From assembly GCF_009695775.1 (NCBI RefSeq), contig NZ_VUNG01000042.1, positions 1 through 34,847 of the forward strand: 34,847 nucleotides of DNA. Direction: 5' to 3'. The position numbers were made by a program, and so were the translations under genes. Position 1 is the stretch's first letter; each line of letters begins with the position of its first letter. Source of the DNA: Hallella mizrahii. GTDB taxonomy: Bacteria > Bacteroidota > Bacteroidia > Bacteroidales > Bacteroidaceae. This document shows positions 1 to 8,047 of this stretch, piece by piece. The notes under the pieces are model-generated. The model was given only the letters and a program-made list of their open reading frames with translations. It searched no databases and had not been told where the DNA came from.

Positions 1-21
1 GTTTGATACATATTTTGATTT

Positions 22-117
22 GCAACACTAAGATAGGTGAAAAATCTGACATGGCAAAATCCTGAGCAACTTTTTGTTGCTCAGGTACTTATAAATAAAG
101 TTAAATCAAAGTGTTGC
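22..117. repeat. Nested inverted repeat with a 10-bp hairpin
   Basis: Positions 61-85 form a perfect 10-bp stem (CCTGAGCAAC / GTTGCTCAGG) with a five-T loop. It is nested inside 8-bp arms at 22-29 (GCAACACT) and 110-117 (AGTGTTGC). There is no good T run on the plus side. It may be the transcript end of a gene before the window or a structured leader; the sequence alone does not decide. Confidence 0.5.
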
Positions 118-174
118 GGAATTAAGGGAAACTAAACATCCAGTGATCTTCATAAGAAAAATAAGATGCTCGGT

Positions 175-205
175 TTTGAATTCTCCCTTTTTATGATTAA
201 ATTTG
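175..205 (+). promoter_or_regulatory. Bacteroidetes-type promoter upstream of the GH53 gene
   Basis: TTTG at 175-178 is followed after exactly 19 bp by TAAATTTG at 198-205, matching the Bacteroidetes sigma-ABfr consensus (TTTG, N19, TAnnTTTG). The start codon is at 349, which implies a 5' leader of about 135 nt. Confidence 0.7.
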
Positions 206-348
206 CATCATAATCATCACGTGCATAAAGACAGAGAAACTACAGAGCGTAACAGCAGAGCTGTTCTTGGATTGTATGCCCGTCTGATCAATTCGAAAGA
301 TTAAAGAGTAACACTCTATACATAACACAAAATTATCGATCAAGCAAC

Positions 349-1647
349 ATGAACATTCGTGCTTATCTTCTCTTTACCGCCCTCGCGCTATCGCTGTGCA
401 CAGCCCGTGCGCAGAAACTCGCCGGCGGCGATATCTCCATGCTACCCCGCTATGAGCAGGCCGGTGTCACCTACTACACCCACGACGGACAGTCGATCAG
501 CGACCTCATCGCATACAGCAAGCAAGTAGGCATGAACGCCATGCGCGTGCGACTCTTCGTCAACCCAAAGCAGCAGACCACCAGCAGCAGTGCACCCTAT
601 ACATGGAGCGCGGACGACAACGTCTGTCAGGACCTTGCGTGGGTGAAAGCCTTGGGCAAGCGCATCAAGGACGCCGGCATGAAGCTGATGCTCGATATAC
701 ACTACTCTGACACATGGGCTGATCCCGCCAAGCAGTGGACACCCGAAGCTTGGAAGGATCTCGACGACGCAGCACTCGCTGAGAAAGTCTACAGCTATAC
801 TGCCGACGCGCTGAAACAACTGAAAGACGCCGGTGCCGAACCCGACCTCGTACAGACGGGCAACGAGATCTCCTACGGCATGCTGTGGGGAAGGCCGGAC
901 GGGTCTCTGCAGCAGTGCTGGCCATCGTCAACAGCCAATTGGGACCGCTTAGCCAACCTGCTCAAGCAAGCTACCAAGGCCGTGCGCGAGACTTGTCCAT
1001 TGGCAAAGATCATCCTGCACGTGGAGCGCGTATCCATCTCGCAGCAAAACGACAACAAAGAATATAAGGCACTTACCAACTTCTTCAGCAAGATGAATAC
1101 ATACGCCATCGACTATGACGTCATCGGACTGAGCTACTACCCTTATTTCCATGGTGCGCTGAGCGAACTCGACGGCGCTATCACTAAGCTGGAAGCAGGC
1201 TGGCCGAACAAAGAGATCATGGTGGTGGAGACTGGATACCCCTACGCCTGGGCTGTCCCCGGAACCACTTACGAAGACACGAAGACATGGCCGTATAGCG
1301 ACGAGGGGCAGAAGCTGTTCACCGACGACCTCATCGCCATGCTCAACAAGCACAGCAAGGTAGACGGACTCTTCTGGTGGTGGCCGGAGTACAACGCAAA
1401 GACAAACAGCGCAAGCCTCAGCAATTGGTATAACGCCCCGCTCTTCGACAGCCGCACCGGACGCGCCACCTCAGCCTTCACGGCACTGGCAAAGTACGCC
1501 ACATCCTCCACGGCCATCCGTCAGCTGAGCGTCAACACGTCGAAGACGACCGACGATAGCTACTACGATCTCAGTGGACGCAGCGTCAGCCAGCCCAAGG
1601 ACAGCGGCGTGTATATCCATCATCAAAAAAAGATCATCGTGAGATAA
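349..1647 (+). CDS. Secreted arabinogalactan endo-beta-1,4-galactanase (GH53)
   Basis: This 432-residue protein looks like a glycoside hydrolase family 53 endo-galactanase, which cuts beta-1,4-galactan side chains of pectic polysaccharide. A signal peptide covers residues 1-21 and ends in ARAQ. The (beta/alpha)8 catalytic domain spans about residues 25-385. The family acid/base is E173 in TGNEISYG and the nucleophile is E294 in VVETGYPY, so both catalytic glutamates are present. After a short linker, the last 30 residues (YYDLSGRSVSQPK...KKIIVR) resemble the short C-terminal tails of Prevotellaceae secreted enzymes, interpreted here as a T9SS sorting signal. A promoter lies at 175-205. The FAH-family gene starts 10 nt after the stop, so the two may be co-transcribed although their chemistry is unrelated. 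The family call is strong; the exact substrate is inferred. Confidence 0.9.
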   Translation: MNIRAYLLFTALALSLCTARAQKLAGGDISMLPRYEQAGVTYYTHDGQSISDLIAYSKQVGMNAMRVRLFVNPKQQTTSSSAPYTWSADDNVCQDLAWVKALGKRIKDAGMKLMLDIHYSDTWADPAKQWTPEAWKDLDDAALAEKVYSYTADALKQLKDAGAEPDLVQTGNEISYGMLWGRPDGSLQQCWPSSTANWDRLANLLKQATKAVRETCPLAKIILHVERVSISQQNDNKEYKALTNFFSKMNTYAIDYDVIGLSYYPYFHGALSELDGAITKLEAGWPNKEIMVVETGYPYAWAVPGTTYEDTKTWPYSDEGQKLFTDDLIAMLNKHSKVDGLFWWWPEYNAKTNSASLSNWYNAPLFDSRTGRATSAFTALAKYATSSTAIRQLSVNTSKTTDDSYYDLSGRSVSQPKDSGVYIHHQKKIIVR

Positions 1648-1657
1648 ACAGCATAGT

Positions 1658-2275
1658 ATGAAGATATTCTGCATTGGAATGAACTACGCCGCGCACAATA
1701 AAGAGTTGCACGGTACGTTAAAGAAACCGGATGAGCCGGTTATCTTCCTCAAGGCCGACTCCAGTCTGCTGAAGGATCATAAGCCGTTTTTCATCCCCGA
1801 CCATCTGGGACGCATCGAATACGAGACCGAGGTGGTGGTGCGCATCTGTAAGCTCGGCAAGACGGTGCCCGTGCGCTTCGCCCCCCGCTACTACGACGCG
1901 CTGACGGTAGGCATCGACTTCACGGCCCGTGAGCTCCAGCACAAGCTGTCGGCAGCGGGCCAGCCATGGGATCTCGCTAAGGGCTTCGACGGTGCAGCCT
2001 GTCTCGGCGAATGGGTGCCGAAGGAAAAATTCCGCGATCTCAATGCCCTGCGCTTCCATCTCGACATCAACGGGCAGACCGTGCAGGAAGGGTGCACCGC
2101 TGACATGCTCTATAAGATCGACGAGATCATCGCCTATATCAGCCAGTATTTCACCCTCAAGACGGGCGACATCCTCTTCACAGGTACGCCCGCCGGTGTG
2201 GGTCCCGTACATATCGACGACCACTTGGAGGGATACCTCGAAGAGAGAAAGGTGCTGGAGTTTAAGTGCAAATAA
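1658..2275 (+). CDS. Fumarylacetoacetate hydrolase (FAH) family protein
   Basis: This 205-residue protein has the compact single-domain FAH fold of small acylpyruvase/FAHD-type enzymes. It opens with MKIFCIGMNYAAHN, the usual N-terminus of this group, and carries the acidic metal-binding set seen as EYETEVVVRI near residues 54-63 and GIDFTAREL near residue 88. TGTPAGVGP near the C-terminus is the conserved family loop. Members cleave C-C bonds of acylpyruvates or related diketo acids, or act as oxaloacetate decarboxylase/tautomerase, in the cytoplasm with Mg2+ or Mn2+. The precise substrate cannot be told. It follows the GH53 gene by 10 nt in the same direction and ends just before the G-rich repeats at 2297. 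Confidence 0.85.
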   Translation: MKIFCIGMNYAAHNKELHGTLKKPDEPVIFLKADSSLLKDHKPFFIPDHLGRIEYETEVVVRICKLGKTVPVRFAPRYYDALTVGIDFTARELQHKLSAAGQPWDLAKGFDGAACLGEWVPKEKFRDLNALRFHLDINGQTVQEGCTADMLYKIDEIIAYISQYFTLKTGDILFTGTPAGVGPVHIDDHLEGYLEERKVLEFKCK

Positions 2276-2296
2276 AAGAAGAGGAAATACCCCCCA

Positions 2297-2396
2297 AGCC
2301 CTCGAGCCCTCACCCTAGCCCTCCCCCAAGGGGGAGGGAATGAGACCGAGCCCTCTCCCTAACCCTCCCCCAAAGGGGAGGGAATGAGCCCACCCT
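2297..2396. repeat. Two copies of a G-rich palindromic intergenic repeat (C-rich strand up)
   Basis: Two adjacent copies read gagccctcaccctagccc / ctcccccaagggggaggg followed by aatgag. Each has a CCCTCCCCC...GGGGGAGGG palindrome. The same family recurs inverted at 2505-2660, and at 7486-7537, 8082-8133, 9687-9757 and 16744-16790. The minus strand carries four closely spaced G runs, as in a G-quadruplex motif. The position just after the FAH gene would also allow a transcription-end role. Confidence 0.75.
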
Positions 2397-2405
2397 AAGA
2401 TACCG

Positions 2406-2453
2406 ATGAGTTCTATGTCCTCTATGATCTCTACAACCTCTATGTTCTCTATG
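2406..2453 (+). repeat. Degenerate 9-bp tandem array (ctctatgNN)
   Basis: Five degenerate 9-bp units of the form tctatgNNc/ctctatgNN run directly upstream of and in frame with porU, and would encode Ser-Met-X triplets. The array contains several in-frame ATGs, so the upstream limit of the porU reading frame is uncertain. Confidence 0.65.
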
Positions 2454-2471
2454 ACTAAACGACAAGGAAAA

Positions 2472-5400
2472 ATGAAAGACCCCATATACCACCCTTTACC
2501 CAGCCGCTCTTTCCCTCCCCCCGGGGGGAGGGCTAGGGAGAGGGCTCTCCCTTTACCCGGCCGCTCTTTCCCTCCCCCCAGGGGGAGGGCTAGGGAGAGG
2601 GCTCGGGGGTATTCCCTCCTTCCCCCCAGGGGGAGGGCTAGGGAGAGGGCTCGGTCTCTGTCTCTTCTTTTCTTCCTCCTCCTTCTTTTCCTCACTCTTC
2701 CTCTCTCCGCCCAGCGATTCTTCAACCTGACCAACGAGCAGGTGCGCATCGACAGCACGCTGCCACAGTTTACCTATACCGTCGCACTGCCGACGAACTA
2801 TGCCGACTCGGTGTACACGCCGACAATCCTCTATCCCGAGTTTGTGGATATGGCACAGAGCGACATCGAGGCTTACCACCGGCTGAGCAGTGAGCCACTA
2901 CCCCCACTGCCCGCCATCGGGCAGCAAGTGGTGATGAGTCGGCGCCGTCCCAGCCTACAGCTGACGTTCTCTCCGCTCGTCTACCGCAACGGCAGATACC
3001 AGATCCTTGCCAGCTTCATGCTGCGTGTAGACGCAAAGGCCGCCGCGGCACCGGCACGACAGATGGCGAAAGCCAACATTCTACAAGCATCGTCCGACAC
3101 AGACCGCTACGCTGCTCACTCTGTCTTAGCCTCCGGCCGATGGGTGAAGATACGCGTGCCGGCGTCGGGCATCTACCAGCTCAGCAGTGACCTTGTCCGG
3201 CAGGCAGGATTCTCTGACATCAACAAGGTGAAAATCTATGGCTACGGCGGTAACCTGCAGGACGAGGTTCTCGACGACAACACGCTCAAGGCGCTTGACG
3301 ACCTGCCCGAGGTGGAGCAGTGCATCGTAGGCGGCAAACATCTCTTCTACGCCAAAGGACCCGTGAGCTGGAGCAGCAACACGGCCGCACAACGTACGCG
3401 CAACTTCTACTCCGACTATGGCTACTACTTCCTCACGGAGAGCAGCGACGACGTGGCAACCATCGACAGCACAACCTTCCTGAAGAAAAACTACCCCACC
3501 GCCGACGACTATCACAGTCTCTATGAGGTCGACGGATTCTCGTGGTACCACGGCGGGCGCAACCTCTTCGACAGCGAGACCATCAGCCAAGGCAACACCA
3601 AGCGGCTCGTACTCTCCAACATATCAAAGTCTAAGACTGGAAAACTCAGTGTGGCGGTGACCGCCGGACAGGCCAGCACGGCACAGATCATGCTCAACGA
3701 CTCGGTACTCGGCACGCTGAGCATCAAACTCAGCGGGGGAGAATACAACGACTATAACAAAGGCGGGGAGAGCTACGCTACCTATGCCATCGGCACGCTG
3801 CACGCCAACGACACCGTGAAAATCATGTGTACCGATGGTGGACCGCTCCGTCTGGACTATGTGTCAATGGCTTGGAGCAATCCCGCGCCTAAGCCTGACC
3901 TCACCACAACCTTCCCCACACCTTCTCTTGTGGGCACCATCACCAACCAAGACCATCATGCCGACACTGCTGCAGACATGGTGATCATCATCCCTACTTC
4001 AGGTAAATACTTGGAGCAGGCACAGCGACTGGCTGACTTCCACGAGAAACACGACAGTCTGCGCGTGCGCATCGTCAAGGCCGATGAGCTCTACAATGAG
4101 TTCAGCAGTGGCACGCCCGATGCCAACGCCTACCGCCGCTATCTGAAGATGCTCTACGACCGCGCTGCCACCGACGCGGACCTGCCCCGCCATCTGCTGC
4201 TCTTCGGCCGTGGCGTATGGGACAACCGCATGCTCACCAGCGACTGCCGCACCCTCAATGCCGATGACTATCTGCTCTGCCACGAGAGCGAGAACTCGTT
4301 CAACGCCGTGCTCTGCTATGTCGACGACAGCTTCTTCACACGACTCGACGACGGTGAGGGCGGCAACCCCTTGACCAAAGACATGGACGACATCACCGTG
4401 GGACGATTCCCCGTGACAAGTGTCGACGAGGCGAAGGTCATGGTCGACAAGACCATCGCCTATGCCGAGAACAGCAACGCGGGAGCCTGGCAAAACGAAC
4501 TGATGTTCATGGGCGACGACGGTAACAACAACCTGCACATGAACGACGAGAACGACAATGCCAACTATATCGAGGCACTGCACCCTGAATATGTACTGAA
4601 AAAGGTGATGTGGGACGCCTATACCGAGCAGGCCTCTGCCACGGGACACTCCTACCCCGAGGTGTCCGCCATCATCAAACGCCAACAGCAAAACGGTGCG
4701 CTTATCATGGACTATGCCGGGCACGGTAGTGCTACGCTCATCGCCCACGAGGGTGTGCTCAAGCTCTCAGACTTCCAGACTTTCTCCAATGCCAACCTGC
4801 CACTGTGGATCACCGCGTCGTGCGACATCATGGCATTTGACGATGTGGAAGACAACATCGGCACGGCGGCCGTCGTCAACCCCAACGGTGGTGCGGTGGC
4901 CTTCTTCGGTACCACGCGCACGGTGCTCGCCTCATACAATAAGCTCATCAACCGCGCCTTTCTCACTGCCGTCCTCAGCCGCAAAGACGGAAAGGCACTG
5001 ACCCTCGGCGAGGCGCAGCGACAGGCCAAGAACCAAATGATCACCACAGGACAGGACCGCACCGTCAACAAACTGCAATACTCGCTGCTCGGCGATCCCG
5101 CTCTGAGACTCAACCTGCCCGAGCCGTGTATCGTCATCGACTCGATCAACGACATTCCTACCGCATCGCCCACACGACCGAAGTTAAAGGCGGGAAGCAT
5201 CGCACGCATTGCCGGACACGTCAACAAAACCACTGCCGACAACTTCAACGGCGTGGCCTCCATCGTGGTACGGGACTCTGAAGAGAAGATCGTGTGCAAG
5301 GAAAACTACAGTGCCGAGGCTGACTCTGCCTTCGTCTTCTATAGCCGCGACAAGATTCTCTATACGGGTTCCGACAGCATCCGGCAGGGACGCTTTGCCT

Positions 5401-6206
5401 TCACCTTCTCTGTTCCGATAGACATCAACTACAGCGACAATACCGGACTGGTGAATGTCTATGCCGTCAACAAGGAGCATACCAGTATTGCCAACGGCGT
5501 GAGCGACCATTTCGTCGTGGGCGGATCCACGACAGCCTCTGCCGACACGATAGGCCCGAGAATGTTCTGCTATCTCAACACACCGGAATTCCAAAACGGA
5601 GGCACGGTGAACTGTACCCCCTACTTTGTTGCTGAGATCAGTGACACCAGCGGCATCAACGCCACGGGCAACGGCGTGGGTCACGACCTGCAGCTCATCA
5701 TCGACGGCGATGCCAACAAGGTTTACTCGCTCAACGACGCGTTTACCTATGACTTCGGATCATACACCAGCGGCAGAACGGCATACAGCATCCCATCGCT
5801 CGAACCGGGCAAGCACACGCTGACCTTCCGGGCCTGGGACATCCTCAACAACTCGTCGACAGCCACGCTCGACTTTGTGGTGGCAAAGAGCCTGCAACCG
5901 ACGATCAGTTCGGTTGGCGTGTCGAAGAACCCTGCTTACAACACCACGACATTCATCGTCAACCACGACATGGCGGGCAGTAAGGTCGACGTGTGCATCG
6001 AGGTCTTCGACATGAGCGGCCGCACGCTGTGGAAACATACCGACACCGGCGTCACCAATCTCGGCACGTATACCAAGGACTGGGATCTGTGCGACGGTCA
6101 GGGCTGCCGCCTGCAGACCGGCGTATATCTCTATCGCGTGCGCATGTGCGCCGACGGCAGCAGCTACGCCTCGAAGACACAGAAACTCATCATCGTCAGG
6201 CAATAA
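2472..6206 (+). CDS. porU: PorU-like T9SS sortase, C25 (gingipain-type) peptidase
   Basis: PorU is the cell-surface peptidase of the type IX secretion system: it removes the C-terminal signal of cargo and joins cargo to lipopolysaccharide. The start at 2472 follows AAGGAAAA; the open frame continues to an ATG at 2406 inside a repeat. Residues 1-60 are an unusual Pro/Arg-rich stretch encoded by three G-rich repeats, followed by a hydrophobic signal sequence (about 63-80, ending LPLSAQ). The C25 domain holds the catalytic pair: His751 in DYAGHGSA and Cys784 in TASCDIMAFDD. The end has a beta-sandwich tail (VFDMSGRTLWKH...LIIVRQ) like the T9SS C-terminal domain. The length (1244 aa) fits PorU of the phylum, and porV follows, the conserved gene order. 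The family is secure; the start is uncertain. Confidence 0.92.
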   Translation: MKDPIYHPLPSRSFPPPGGRARERALPLPGRSFPPPRGRARERARGYSLLPPRGRARERARSLSLLFFLLLLFLTLPLSAQRFFNLTNEQVRIDSTLPQFTYTVALPTNYADSVYTPTILYPEFVDMAQSDIEAYHRLSSEPLPPLPAIGQQVVMSRRRPSLQLTFSPLVYRNGRYQILASFMLRVDAKAAAAPARQMAKANILQASSDTDRYAAHSVLASGRWVKIRVPASGIYQLSSDLVRQAGFSDINKVKIYGYGGNLQDEVLDDNTLKALDDLPEVEQCIVGGKHLFYAKGPVSWSSNTAAQRTRNFYSDYGYYFLTESSDDVATIDSTTFLKKNYPTADDYHSLYEVDGFSWYHGGRNLFDSETISQGNTKRLVLSNISKSKTGKLSVAVTAGQASTAQIMLNDSVLGTLSIKLSGGEYNDYNKGGESYATYAIGTLHANDTVKIMCTDGGPLRLDYVSMAWSNPAPKPDLTTTFPTPSLVGTITNQDHHADTAADMVIIIPTSGKYLEQAQRLADFHEKHDSLRVRIVKADELYNEFSSGTPDANAYRRYLKMLYDRAATDADLPRHLLLFGRGVWDNRMLTSDCRTLNADDYLLCHESENSFNAVLCYVDDSFFTRLDDGEGGNPLTKDMDDITVGRFPVTSVDEAKVMVDKTIAYAENSNAGAWQNELMFMGDDGNNNLHMNDENDNANYIEALHPEYVLKKVMWDAYTEQASATGHSYPEVSAIIKRQQQNGALIMDYAGHGSATLIAHEGVLKLSDFQTFSNANLPLWITASCDIMAFDDVEDNIGTAAVVNPNGGAVAFFGTTRTVLASYNKLINRAFLTAVLSRKDGKALTLGEAQRQAKNQMITTGQDRTVNKLQYSLLGDPALRLNLPEPCIVIDSINDIPTASPTRPKLKAGSIARIAGHVNKTTADNFNGVASIVVRDSEEKIVCKENYSAEADSAFVFYSRDKILYTGSDSIRQGRFAFTFSVPIDINYSDNTGLVNVYAVNKEHTSIANGVSDHFVVGGSTTASADTIGPRMFCYLNTPEFQNGGTVNCTPYFVAEISDTSGINATGNGVGHDLQLIIDGDANKVYSLNDAFTYDFGSYTSGRTAYSIPSLEPGKHTLTFRAWDILNNSSTATLDFVVAKSLQPTISSVGVSKNPAYNTTTFIVNHDMAGSKVDVCIEVFDMSGRTLWKHTDTGVTNLGTYTKDWDLCDGQGCRLQTGVYLYRVRMCADGSSYASKTQKLIIVRQ
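2505..2660 (+). repeat. Three G-rich palindromic repeats inside the 5' end of porU
   Basis: Three copies read ccctccccccNggggga then gggctagggagagggct, in the opposite orientation to those at 2297-2396. Each copy holds four G runs of three or more separated by 1-3 nt (GGGGGAGGGCTAGGGAGAGGG split as G5-A-G3-CTA-G3-AGA-G3). They are translated as PPPxGRARERA units. Confidence 0.8.
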
Positions 6207-6230
6207 TCGACATACCCTCTACGTTAATTT

Positions 6231-6279
6231 AGGTGTAGCACGCTCCCCTACCCCGGAGCCTACACCTTATTATATATAG
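6231..6279 (+). terminator. Hairpin between porU and porV, attenuator or terminator-like
   Basis: AGGTGTAG (6231-6238) pairs with CTACACCT (6260-6267), and an inner GCTCC/GGAGC stem closes a C-rich loop, with a three-base bulge on the 5' side. The 3' side is followed by an AT-rich run (TATTATATATAG) instead of a pure T run. It could reduce read-through from porU into porV or protect an mRNA end. Confidence 0.5.
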
Positions 6280-6291
6280 CACATCCTCAGA

Positions 6292-7482
6292 ATGACAAGA
6301 ATAGCACGTATCACGCTGGCATCCTTCTTTGTGGCCCTCCCCCTATGGACCTTTGCGCAGGAAAAGCTCGACGAGTTCAACCCTGTGCAATATGCCATCA
6401 TCTCTCAGACCATCTCGCCCGACGCCCGTGGCGCCTCCTTGGGTGACGCCGGAGCGGCAACAGACCCGGATGTCAACTCGCAGCACTGGAACCCGGCTAA
6501 GTATCCGTTTACCATCAGCCGTGCCGGTGTGGCGCTGAACTATACGCCGTGGCTCCGCCAACTCGTCAACGACATCGACCAGGCTTATCTCGCCGGATAC
6601 TATCGCATCGGTGAGCATAGTGCCGTGTCGGGTTCTCTGCGCTATTTCTCTCTCGGTGAGGTGCAGACCAGCGATGCAGACAACGCCATGACCGTCAATC
6701 CCTACGAGATGGCCATCGACGCTTCTTACTCGCTCATGCTCAGTGAGAAGTTCTCCATCGCCGCCACACTGCGCTGGATCTACTCCGACCTGCGCAATGA
6801 CTACACCAGTGAGGACAACTCGCCGGCATCGGCATTCGCCGCGGATCTCTCGGCGTATTACCAGACTTATCCTACCATCGGATCACGCGAGTGTCAGCTG
6901 GCCTTCGGTCTCAACATCTCGAACATTGGTAGTAAGATCACGTTCAGCGGTTCCGATGCCGCTGAGTTCCTGCCTACCAACCTACGACTGGGCACTTCGC
7001 TGATGGTACCTATCGACGAATACAACAAGTTCTCCATTGCTTTGGATGCCAACAAGTTTCTGGTGCCCACACCGCCAACCATGGAGCAGTATACCAAGGA
7101 GACGGGACTCAGCGATAATCAAGGCTACGACCAGTGGGTGCATGAGCACTACAACAACACGTCGAGCATCAGCGGTATCTTCAAGAGCTTCAGCGACTCG
7201 CCAGAAGGCTTCAAAGGCGAGATGAAAGAGATACAGTGGAGCGTAGGTGCGGAATATACCTACAACGATAAGTTCTCGCTTCGCGCCGGTTATCATCATC
7301 AGGATCCGAGTCAGGGCAACATGAAATACTTCACCGTCGGTGCGGGCTTCAAGATGAGCGTCTTCTCGCTCGACGCGGGCTATGTCATCGCCACAGCCAA
7401 GACCAACCCGCTCGACCAGACGCTTCGTCTGTCTCTGAGCTTCGACATGGACGGCATCAAGGATCTACTGCATAGGAGATAA
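6292..7482 (+). CDS. porV: PorV (LptO)-like T9SS outer-membrane beta-barrel protein
   Basis: PorV is an outer-membrane beta-barrel of the FadL-like fold that takes T9SS cargo from the translocon and hands it to PorU. The 396-residue length is typical. A signal peptide spans residues 1-23 (ends WTFAQ). The N-terminal region NPVQYAIISQTISPDARGAS is characteristic of PorV, followed by GDAGAATDPDVNSQHWNPAK and a series of amphipathic strands alternating aromatic and polar residues. It starts 86 nt after porU, with a hairpin between, consistent with an operon of differential expression. The stop codon lies almost at the left arm of the 52-bp inverted repeat beginning at 7486. PorQ is a related barrel but is shorter and has different N-terminal residues, so PorV is preferred. 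Confidence 0.9.
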   Translation: MTRIARITLASFFVALPLWTFAQEKLDEFNPVQYAIISQTISPDARGASLGDAGAATDPDVNSQHWNPAKYPFTISRAGVALNYTPWLRQLVNDIDQAYLAGYYRIGEHSAVSGSLRYFSLGEVQTSDADNAMTVNPYEMAIDASYSLMLSEKFSIAATLRWIYSDLRNDYTSEDNSPASAFAADLSAYYQTYPTIGSRECQLAFGLNISNIGSKITFSGSDAAEFLPTNLRLGTSLMVPIDEYNKFSIALDANKFLVPTPPTMEQYTKETGLSDNQGYDQWVHEHYNNTSSISGIFKSFSDSPEGFKGEMKEIQWSVGAEYTYNDKFSLRAGYHHQDPSQGNMKYFTVGAGFKMSVFSLDAGYVIATAKTNPLDQTLRLSLSFDMDGIKDLLHRR

Positions 7483-7485
7483 AAA

Positions 7486-7537
7486 AAAAGACTCTCTTCC
7501 CCTACCCCCCTCTCCCTGGAGGGAGAGGGGGAATTGC
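7486..7537 (+). repeat. Left arm of a 52-bp inverted repeat pair
   Basis: The arm runs from aaaagactctcttcccc to gagagggggaattgc. Its reverse complement is found at 8082-8133 with one mismatch in 52 positions. The arm contains its own inner palindrome (CTCTCCCTGGAGGGAGAG). It begins three bases after the porV stop codon. Confidence 0.85.
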
Positions 7538-7926
7538 AATACCATCAATACCCCGTTCGGCCAAAAACTTTGCTTCCTTATACTCCAAGGGCGCGGAGAG
7601 GGGGAATAGCAATACCATCAATACCCCGTTCGGCCAAAAACTTTGCTTCCTTATTCTCCAAGGGCGCGGAGAGGGGGAATGCGATACCATCAATACCCCG
7701 TTCGGCCAAAAACTTTGCTTCCTTATTCTCCAAGGGCGAGGAGAGGGGGGAATGCGATACCATCAATACCCCGTTCGGCCAAAAACTTTGCTTCCTTATA
7801 CTCCAAGGGCGAGGAGAGGGGGGAATGCGATACCATCAATACCCCGTTCGGCCAAAAACTTTGCTTCCTTATACTCCAAGGGCGAGGAGAGGGGGGAATG
7901 CGATACCATCAATACCCCGTTCGGGA
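7532..7926 (+). repeat. 73-bp tandem repeat array, five full units and one partial
   Basis: Each unit runs aatgcgataccatcaatacc, then ccgttcggccaaaaacttt, then gcttccttatactccaaggg, then a G-rich end (cgaggagagggggg). Units 3-5 are nearly identical and unit 6 breaks off after ccccgttcgg. The G-rich end of each unit equals the inner end of the flanking inverted repeat, so array and repeat are one family. 73 is not a multiple of three and the array shows no sign of coding. Confidence 0.9.
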
Positions 7927-7971
7927 TATATGCTGTGAGGAAGAATAACTATCAATATTAATACTATCATA

Positions 7972-8047
7972 CAAACATAATATGAGCAATACCAAACATA
8001 ATATGAACAATACCAAACATAATATGAACAATACCAAACATAATATA
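7972..8047 (+). repeat. 21-bp tandem array fused in frame to ispF
   Basis: The unit aaacataatatgaacaatacc is repeated about 3.5 times. Being 21 bp it encodes exactly seven residues (MNNTKHN), and it is in frame with ispF. Confidence 0.8.

Noticed and set aside
7532..7926. Possible CRISPR array
   Set aside because: The repeats are contiguous 73-bp units with no unique spacers, and no cas genes are nearby.
7534..7961. Overlapping open frames across the 73-bp array
   Set aside because: The unit length is not a multiple of three, so several frames stay open by repetition only; no start signals or conserved motifs.
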